A DNA stretch of 64,000 nucleotides. It comes from Pandoraea anapnoica. Lineage in GTDB: Bacteria > Pseudomonadota > Gammaproteobacteria > Burkholderiales > Burkholderiaceae. The position numbers were made by a program, and so were the translations under genes. This document shows positions 58,785-64,000 of this stretch, one piece after another. The first letter of the stretch is position 1. The number at the start of each line of letters is the position of its first letter. The stretch lies in the NCBI RefSeq assembly GCF_902459765.1, contig NZ_CABPSP010000005.1:186001-250000 (forward strand). The letters are read 5' to 3'. Below the pieces are notes generated by a model. The model saw only the letters and a list, made by a program, of their open reading frames with translations. It had not been told where the DNA came from and made no database searches.

Positions 58785-60580
58785 CACTCCACTCCTCCCA
58801 GGTACGCTTCGAGCACCGCCGGGTTCTTCTGCACGTCTTCCGGCAGCCCCTCGGCGATCTTGGTGCCGAACTCCATCACCACCAGGTGATCGGTCAGATT
58901 CATCACGAAGTCCATGTCGTGCTCGACCAGCAACACGCTCATGCCCTCGTCCTTGAGCTTCTTGAGCAGATCGCCCAACGCCTGCTTTTCCTTGTAGCGC
59001 AAGCCTGCGGCCGGTTCGTCGAGCAACAGCAGCGTCGGGTCGCACGCCAGAGCACGCGCGATTTCCAGAATACGTTGCTGACCCAGCGCCAGACTGCCCG
59101 CCTCGTCATACATGTGCGCCCCAAGGCCCACACGCTCGATCTGCTGCTTGGCTTCGTGCAGCAGCATCGCTTCTTCGTGACGATCCAGACGCAGCACGCT
59201 CGACCACACGCCACCCTGCGGACGACGACGCAGACCGTTCTTGTCGCGCAGATACGCCCCGATAGCGACGTTCTCAAGCACGCTCATGTGCGGCATCAAA
59301 CGCACGTGCTGGAAGGTCCGGCCGATACCGCGCTTGACGATCTCACGCGACGGCAGACGGTCGATGCGCTCGCCGAGGAACGAAATCTCGCCACGCGTCG
59401 CCTGCAACACACCGGTCACCAGGTTAAACGTCGTCGACTTGCCTGCACCGTTCGGACCGATCAGGCCAACGATCTCGCCCGCCTTCACTTCGAACGACAC
59501 GTCGTTCACCGCGACCAGGCCGCCGAACTCCTTGCGCGCCTTCTCAAGCTTGAGCACTACCTCACCCACCGCTGGCTTGGGACGGTGTCCCAATGGCTCG
59601 GCCTGCTCAGGCGCTTTCGCGACACGTCGCGCCGGAAATATCTTGCCGAAGAACGGCCACACGCCATCGCGCGCATATTGCAGCAACAGCACCAGCAAGA
59701 TGCCGAAGACGATGGTTTCGAAGTTGCCGTTCGCGCCCAGCAGCACCGGCAGAATGTTCTGCAGGTAGTCCTTGAGCACCGTCAGAATCGCAGCCCCAAG
59801 CACTGCGCCCCAGACGTGGGACACGCCACCGACCACCGCCATGAACAGATACTCGATGCCATGGTTCAGGTTGAACGGCGTCGGGTTCACGGCACGCTGC
59901 AAGTGCGCGTACAGCCAGCCCGAAATCGCAGCAAGTACCGCCGCGTAGACGAACACGACCACCTTCATCCACGCCGTGTTCACGCCCATCGCTTCGGCCA
60001 TCACGCCGCCCCCCTTGAGCGCGCGAATCGCACGGCCCGGACGCGAATCCAGCAGGTTCTTGATCGACACCACGGCCAGCACAACCACGATCCAGATCAG
60101 GTAGTACATCTGACGCCCGCTCGCCAGCTCCAGACCGAACAGGTTGATCGTCGGAATGTCGTTCAGGCCGTCGTACTTGCCCAGGAACTCCAGGTTGCCG
60201 AACAGGTAATACAGCGCCAGACCCCAAGCGATCGTACCCAGCGGCAGGAAGTGGCCCGACAGACGCATCGTGATCGCACCGATGATCAGCGCCGCACCCG
60301 CCGTAATCGCCACGCCGACGATCAGACCGAGCCACGGCGATGCGCCGTAAGCCGTCGTCAGATACGCAGTCGCATAGGCACCCAGACCGACGAACGCCGC
60401 CTGTCCGAACGAGGTCATCCCCGCCACGCCCGTGAGCAACACGAGACCGATGGCGACAATGCTGTACAAGCCGATGTAGTTGAGCAGCGTCACCCAGTAT
60501 TCAGGCAAACGCACCGGCGCTGGCAGTACCGGCAACACCGCCAGCAGCACCAGGAAAATCAGGAAGTATTTGTTTTTCAT
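58784..60580 (-). CDS. livM-livG: Fused ABC permease and ATPase (LivM-LivG)
   Basis: The 598-residue product joins a LivM-type permease (about residues 1-320, about 9-10 helices, with [20 protein letters not shown] and [17 protein letters not shown]) to a LivG-type ATPase (about 345-598). The ATPase has Walker [17 protein letters not shown], signature [16 protein letters not shown] and Walker [12 protein letters not shown]. LivM and LivG are separate proteins in E. coli. The linker [17 protein letters not shown] is short and continuous, with no frameshift sign. Confidence 0.94.
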   Translation of the reverse strand: MKNKYFLIFLVLLAVLPVLPAPVRLPEYWVTLLNYIGLYSIVAIGLVLLTGVAGMTSFGQAAFVGLGAYATAYLTTAYGASPWLGLIVGVAITAGAALIIGAITMRLSGHFLPLGTIAWGLALYYLFGNLEFLGKYDGLNDIPTINLFGLELASGRQMYYLIWIVVVLAVVSIKNLLDSRPGRAIRALKGGGVMAEAMGVNTAWMKVVVFVYAAVLAAISGWLYAHLQRAVNPTPFNLNHGIEYLFMAVVGGVSHVWGAVLGAAILTVLKDYLQNILPVLLGANGNFETIVFGILLVLLLQYARDGVWPFFGKIFPARRVAKAPEQAEPLGHRPKPAVGEVVLKLEKARKEFGGLVAVNDVSFEVKAGEIVGLIGPNGAGKSTTFNLVTGVLQATRGEISFLGERIDRLPSREIVKRGIGRTFQHVRLMPHMSVLENVAIGAYLRDKNGLRRRPQGGVWSSVLRLDRHEEAMLLHEAKQQIERVGLGAHMYDEAGSLALGQQRILEIARALACDPTLLLLDEPAAGLRYKEKQALGDLLKKLKDEGMSVLLVEHDMDFVMNLTDHLVVMEFGTKIAEGLPEDVQKNPAVLEAYLGGVE

Positions 60581-60598
60581 TCTGTGGTCCGCCCCGGC

Positions 60599-61654
60599 TT
60601 ATTCCTCGTCTTCTTCAACGTGCTTGCTCGTGAGCGACAGCCACAGCAGCACCGGAAGAATCAGCGTGAAGACGATGACCTCCTTATACGCACTCGCCCA
60701 GAACGACGAATACGACTCCAGCAGGCCCACGAGAATGGCGCCGAGCGCCGCGACCGGGTAACTCACCAGACCGCCGATGATCGCGCCCACGAAGCCCTTC
60801 AGGCCGATCAGGAAGCCAGATTCGTAATAGATGGTCGTGATGGGTGCAATCAGAATGCCGCACAGCACGCCCAGCACCGCCGCCAGCGTGAACGCCAGCC
60901 GGCCAGCCTGCACCGTGCCGATACCCACCAGACGCGCACCCAGACGGTTCACGGCCGTCGCACGCAGTGCCTTGCCCGACAGCGAACGGTCGAAGTAGAA
61001 GTACAGCGCCAGAATCATCACGACCGACACGCCCACCACCCACAGACTCTGTCCGGACACCATCACCGAGCCAATGTTGAAGCTCGCGTCCGAGAACGCC
61101 TGCGTGCGCGAACCCTCGGCACCGAACATCACCAGCCCAAGGCCAGTGAGCGCGAAGTGCACGCCGACCGAGACGATCAGCAGCAACAGCGTACTCGCCT
61201 CCGCCAGCGGCTGATAAGCCAGGCGATAGAGCATCGGCCCCATCGGCACAACCAGCAACAGCGTGACGGCAATTTGCACGAGCATCGGCAAGGTCATCGG
61301 CGAGATCGCCTTGACCACGAAGAACACGGCAATCGGGAACACGAGATATTTACCCGCGAACACCGGCACCAGGCGGCCTGCCAGCTTGCGCCGCTCACTG
61401 TGACGCAAGACGCTTGCCGTCTCCACAATGAACGTGCAGATGCCCATCGCCACAAGCAGCCAGCTCGTCAGCGGAAACTTCTGGGTCTGGAGAGCCGCGA
61501 GCGTGAGCGCGCCATACGACACGAACTCGCCCTGCGGAATGAAGATGACGCGGGTGACGGAGAACACCAACACGAGCGCCAATGCCAGCAAGGCATAAAT
61601 CGCACCCGTGGTGATGCCGTCCTGCGCCAGGATGGCTGCAATCGAAAGATCCAT
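60599..61654 (-). CDS. livH: ABC permease, LivH type
   Basis: LivH is the second permease of the importer. The 351-residue product has about eight to nine transmembrane helices, begins MDLSIAAILAQDGITTGAIY, and carries KALRATAVNRLGARLVGIGT and GFVGAIIGGLVSYPVAALGA. It is longer than E. coli LivH (about 308) owing to an insert near residues 75-120. It lies 18 bp before the fused gene. Confidence 0.94.
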   Translation of the reverse strand: MDLSIAAILAQDGITTGAIYALLALALVLVFSVTRVIFIPQGEFVSYGALTLAALQTQKFPLTSWLLVAMGICTFIVETASVLRHSERRKLAGRLVPVFAGKYLVFPIAVFFVVKAISPMTLPMLVQIAVTLLLVVPMGPMLYRLAYQPLAEASTLLLLIVSVGVHFALTGLGLVMFGAEGSRTQAFSDASFNIGSVMVSGQSLWVVGVSVVMILALYFYFDRSLSGKALRATAVNRLGARLVGIGTVQAGRLAFTLAAVLGVLCGILIAPITTIYYESGFLIGLKGFVGAIIGGLVSYPVAALGAILVGLLESYSSFWASAYKEVIVFTLILPVLLWLSLTSKHVEEDEE

Positions 61655-61798
61655 GCTCCTCTCACTTCGTTTGAGTACTTCTTGAACCGGCTGGCGAGAC
61701 AGCCGGTGTGATGCACGGTGCAGCGCGCTGCCACCCCGTTCCCCTTCAACTTCGGCGCACCCCGCACGATCCCCGTGTCGCAGCGCAGCGAATTATGA

Positions 61799-61826
61799 AT
61801 TGTATAAACCGTTATGCATTGGTAAA
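61799..61826 (-). promoter_or_regulatory. Possible promoter and operator between the MarR gene and livH
   Basis: An AT-rich patch lies in the 201-bp gap before livH. On the minus strand TTTACC, a 16-bp spacer and TACAAT (5/6) can be read. The surrounding ATTATGAATTGTATAA has partly palindromic half-sites that could bind the adjacent MarR-type regulator. Weak evidence. Confidence 0.3.
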
Positions 61827-61855
61827 ACCCGGGTGACTACTGAGATGACGACATC

Positions 61856-62353
61856 TCAACCCGTTTTTCGACGACGGCGGGGCTTGGTCGGCAACGACGG
61901 CGCGTCGGCCAGCACCTCCGGCGGCAGGGCTTCGCGCACGACATCCATCAGCCGGTAGATCTCGGCGAGCGTGTCGCGTCCCACTTTGTCTTCCAGATAA
62001 CGGTAGCGCTCCTCGACCAGCGGGCCGAGCTTCTTGCACAGCGCCCGGCTCGACGGCGTCAGCGACACCATCACGCGACGCTGGTCTGCCGCCACTCGAC
62101 GGCGCATGATCAGACCCGACGCCTCCATGCGTTCGAGCATGCCCGACAGGCTCGGACTGAGAATGCAGCACTCGCGCGCCACCTGCCCGATCTCCATTTC
62201 CCCGGATTCGCTATCGTTGACGGCGCGTATGACACGCCATTGTTGTTCCGTGATGTCGTAGCAATTGAGTAACGGCCGGAACAGGCCCATCACCGCCTCA
62301 CGCGATTGCAGCAACAACAGGGATAGGTTGCGGTGTTCGAATTCACCCGTCAT
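61856..62353 (-). CDS. MarR-family regulator, HpaR-like
   Basis: The 165-residue product is a winged-helix regulator. LLLLQSREAVMGLFRPLLN and ITEQQWRVIRAVND resemble HpaR, the repressor of homoprotocatechuate breakdown. The recognition region is LSPSLSGMLERMEASGLI and the wing RRRVAADQRRVMVSLT. The C-terminus ends in a Pro/Lys/Arg-rich tail. It sits between livK and livH on the same strand and may control the transporter in response to an aromatic acid; that ligand is inferred from the HpaR likeness. Confidence 0.85.
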   Translation of the reverse strand: MTGEFEHRNLSLLLLQSREAVMGLFRPLLNCYDITEQQWRVIRAVNDSESGEMEIGQVARECCILSPSLSGMLERMEASGLIMRRRVAADQRRVMVSLTPSSRALCKKLGPLVEERYRYLEDKVGRDTLAEIYRLMDVVREALPPEVLADAPSLPTKPRRRRKTG

Positions 62354-62493
62354 GGATTTACGCTCGAAAGGATCGGCCGTTCAGCCCCCCGGCTGCGGCG
62401 ATCAGGTTGGGACAATGCGGCCTCTCATGTGCCGCTCGCAAATGCATGTCCTGCCGTCTCTTTGCGATGCGCGAAACTACCACGCTCAAAAAA

Positions 62494-62513
62494 AACGGGC
62501 GCGAACGCCCGTT
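62494..62513 (-). terminator. Terminator downstream of livK
   Basis: AACGGGCG, a CGAA loop and CGCCCGTT form an 8-bp stem; on the minus strand a run of T follows directly. It lies about 100 bp past the livK stop, between livK and the regulator, so livK is probably transcribed separately or only partly read through. Confidence 0.85.
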
Positions 62514-62610
62514 CTTCAGGCCCGGCTGGTCGAACCGGGCGCTTTTACCGCAGATGTTTCCAATGGAACAGCGGGGCATGCCTGCATGCTATAGGCAGCC
62601 CCGATGCGCA

Positions 62611-63756
62611 TCAGTTCGCCAATTTCCACTTGCCGTCGACGATTTGCACCATCACACGCGAGCGCTGATCCAGACCGTTGTGGTCGTTCTTGCTCATGTT
62701 GAAGATACCTGCCGTGCCCGGCATGTCCTTCACGTTCTCCAGCGCTTCGCGCAGGGCTGCGCGGAACTCCGGCGTACCCGGCTTGGCCTTCTTCAGTGCC
62801 ACCGGAATCGTGGCTTGCAGCAGCAGGCCGCCGTCCCAGGCGTGGCCGCCGAAGGTCGAGATCGAACCAGCGCCATAAGCCTTTTCATAAGCGGCCTTGT
62901 ACGCAGCCGCCGACTTCTTCACCGGGTTGTCGTTCGGCAGTTGCTCGACGACGAGCAGCGGGCCGGCCGGCAGATACGTGCCTTCGCAGTCCTTGCCGCA
63001 AACACGCAGGAAGTCATTGTTCGCCACGCCGTGCGTCTGATACAGCTTGCCCTTGTAGCCGCGCTCCTTGAGCGTGCGCTGCGGCAGAGCCGCCGGCGTG
63101 CCCGAACCGGCGATCAGCACGGCGTCCGGGTTCGCGCCCATGACCTTGAGCGCCTGACCGGTCACCGACGTGTCGGCACGGTTAAAGCGCTCGTTCGCCA
63201 CGACCTTGATCTTGTTCAGATCGGCAGCCTTCTGGAATTCCTTGTACCAGCCTTCGCCGTACGCATCGGCGAAGCCGATGAACGCCGCAGTCTTCACACC
63301 GTTGTCGGCCATGTGCTTGGCGATAGCGGTGGCCATCAGAATGTCATTCTGCGGGGTCTTGAAGGCCCACGTGCGCTTCGCGTCGACCGGCTCGACGATG
63401 GCGGCGCCTGCGGCCATCGAGATCACCGGGGTCTGCGTTTCGGCTGCGACGTCGACCATGGCCAGCGAGTTCGGCGTGACGGTCGAGCCGAGCACGGCGT
63501 CGACGTGATCTTCGCTGATCAGCTTGCGCATGTTCTTGACGGCGGTCGTGGTGTCGGTCGCATCGTCGAGCACGATGTACTGCACCGTCTGGCCAGCAAT
63601 CGTCTTGGGCATCAGAGCGATCGTGTTCTTCTCGGGAATGCCCAGCGAAGCGGCCGGACCGGTCGCCGACAGCGACACGCCAATCTTCACCTGAGCGTTC
63701 GCCACGCCCGCGACGAGCATCATGGCCGATGCCATGCACAGCAACTTCAGTTTCAT
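62611..63756 (-). CDS. livK: Periplasmic binding protein of a LivK-type ABC importer
   Basis: The start at 63756 follows GAGGAG and gives 381 residues with a signal peptide (MKLKLLCMASAMMLVAGVANA). The mature part begins QVKIGVSLSATGPAASLGIP, typical of type I periplasmic binding proteins for branched-chain amino acids and related compounds. The residues IAGQTVQYIVLDDATDTTTA and AFIGFADAYGEGWYKEFQ are family motifs. The ligand could be an aromatic acid rather than leucine, given the HpaR-like regulator next door. The longer frame upstream lacks a signal peptide. Confidence 0.93.
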   Translation of the reverse strand: MKLKLLCMASAMMLVAGVANAQVKIGVSLSATGPAASLGIPEKNTIALMPKTIAGQTVQYIVLDDATDTTTAVKNMRKLISEDHVDAVLGSTVTPNSLAMVDVAAETQTPVISMAAGAAIVEPVDAKRTWAFKTPQNDILMATAIAKHMADNGVKTAAFIGFADAYGEGWYKEFQKAADLNKIKVVANERFNRADTSVTGQALKVMGANPDAVLIAGSGTPAALPQRTLKERGYKGKLYQTHGVANNDFLRVCGKDCEGTYLPAGPLLVVEQLPNDNPVKKSAAAYKAAYEKAYGAGSISTFGGHAWDGGLLLQATIPVALKKAKPGTPEFRAALREALENVKDMPGTAGIFNMSKNDHNGLDQRSRVMVQIVDGKWKLAN

Positions 63757-63916
63757 TTGGGTCTCCTCACAAAAATTTCGAATTCGATTTTTGACGCATT
63801 TTTTTGACATTAACCGACCGCGCAGTCGGGAAATTGTCGCCCATCTTACGGGCACGGATGCCGTTTCGTAAAGTGCGGTTTCCCCACCTGTGGCATCTGC
63901 CACAGCGGTTTTGCCA

Positions 63917-64000
63917 CTAGCCGCGTAAAAACGCGTCGTAGCCCGTTTTCACGATCAGCACCGCAAGCACGCCCAGAAACATGCGCCGCACGAAACCAAC
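63917..64000 (-). CDS. C-terminal end of a probable TSUP/TauE-SafE permease (partial)
   Basis: Reading in from the right edge on the minus strand, the last 27 residues are VGFVRRMFLGVLAVLIVKTG followed by YDAFLRG and a stop at 63917-63919. This resembles the final helix of TauE/SafE-type (TSUP) anion exporters. The rest lies outside the window. Only a short tail is visible, so the family is tentative. Confidence 0.5.
   Translation of the reverse strand, partial: VGFVRRMFLGVLAVLIVKTGYDAFLRG

Noticed and set aside
58772-61711. Very long plus-strand open frame opposite the liv genes
   Set aside because: It is Arg/His/Gln-rich, lies antisense to three well-recognised genes, and is the expected shadow of high-GC coding sequence.

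Overview
The window is GC-rich DNA from a motile betaproteobacterium, most likely Burkholderiaceae and perhaps Pandoraea-like. This is inferred from the gene content (an FlhDC-controlled flagellar system next to flhF/flhG, the cheA-W-MCP-R-D-B-Y-Z order, and mnmG-rsmG-parAB-atp beside the origin) and not from any database comparison. Almost everything is on the minus strand, leading leftwards from a probable chromosomal origin at about 57.7 kb.

Layout. Positions 1-13.6 kb: the 3' end of fliR (+), then the flgBCDEFGHIJKL rod-hook-ring operon (-) and the divergent flgA and flgMN genes (+). Positions 13.6-14.8 kb: a short, less GC-rich islet with an orphan HicB-like protein, a membrane-anchored unknown protein and a doubtful small ORF. 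Positions 14.9-21.1 kb: fliA-flhG-flhF-flhA-flhB. Positions 21.2-37.7 kb: a long motility and chemotaxis series reading flhD-flhC-motA-motB-cheY1-cheA-cheW-three MCPs-cheR-cheD-cheB-cheY-cheZ. Positions 38.3-41.4 kb: a Bcr/CflA-type exporter and an acyl-CoA synthetase with a LiuR-like operator. Positions 41.6-49.1 kb: the complete atpIBEFHAGDC operon. Positions 49.3-55.7 kb: an anion permease, parB, parA, a lipocalin, rsmG and mnmG. Positions 55.7-58.0 kb: 2.3 kb without a credible gene, holding the probable oriC, most of an eight-site parS cluster and a five-copy family of hairpin modules. Positions 58.0-64.0 kb: a branched-chain-amino-acid-type ABC transporter (livF, a fused livM-livG, livH, livK) with an HpaR/MarR-like regulator inside it, then the end of a TSUP-like permease.

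How it works together. FlhDC should switch on the hook-basal-body and export genes. FliA, held back by FlgM until the hook is complete, should then switch on late genes. FliA-type promoters (about TAAAGTTT-N11-GCCGATAA) can be read directly before flgM, flgK and motA, and a further one lies upstream of flhD itself, suggesting feedback. ParA, ParB and the parS cluster form the origin-segregation system.

The most unusual element is the hairpin family at 56.04-57.52 kb. All five copies keep a nearly invariant 33-nt loop while the 18-bp stem changes sequence in a compensatory way. All seven non-Watson-Crick pairs that still pair are G.T on the same sense strand, with one outright mismatch and one bulge, as expected if the element acts as RNA or as one particular single strand. 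Two copies point towards mnmG and three towards oriC.
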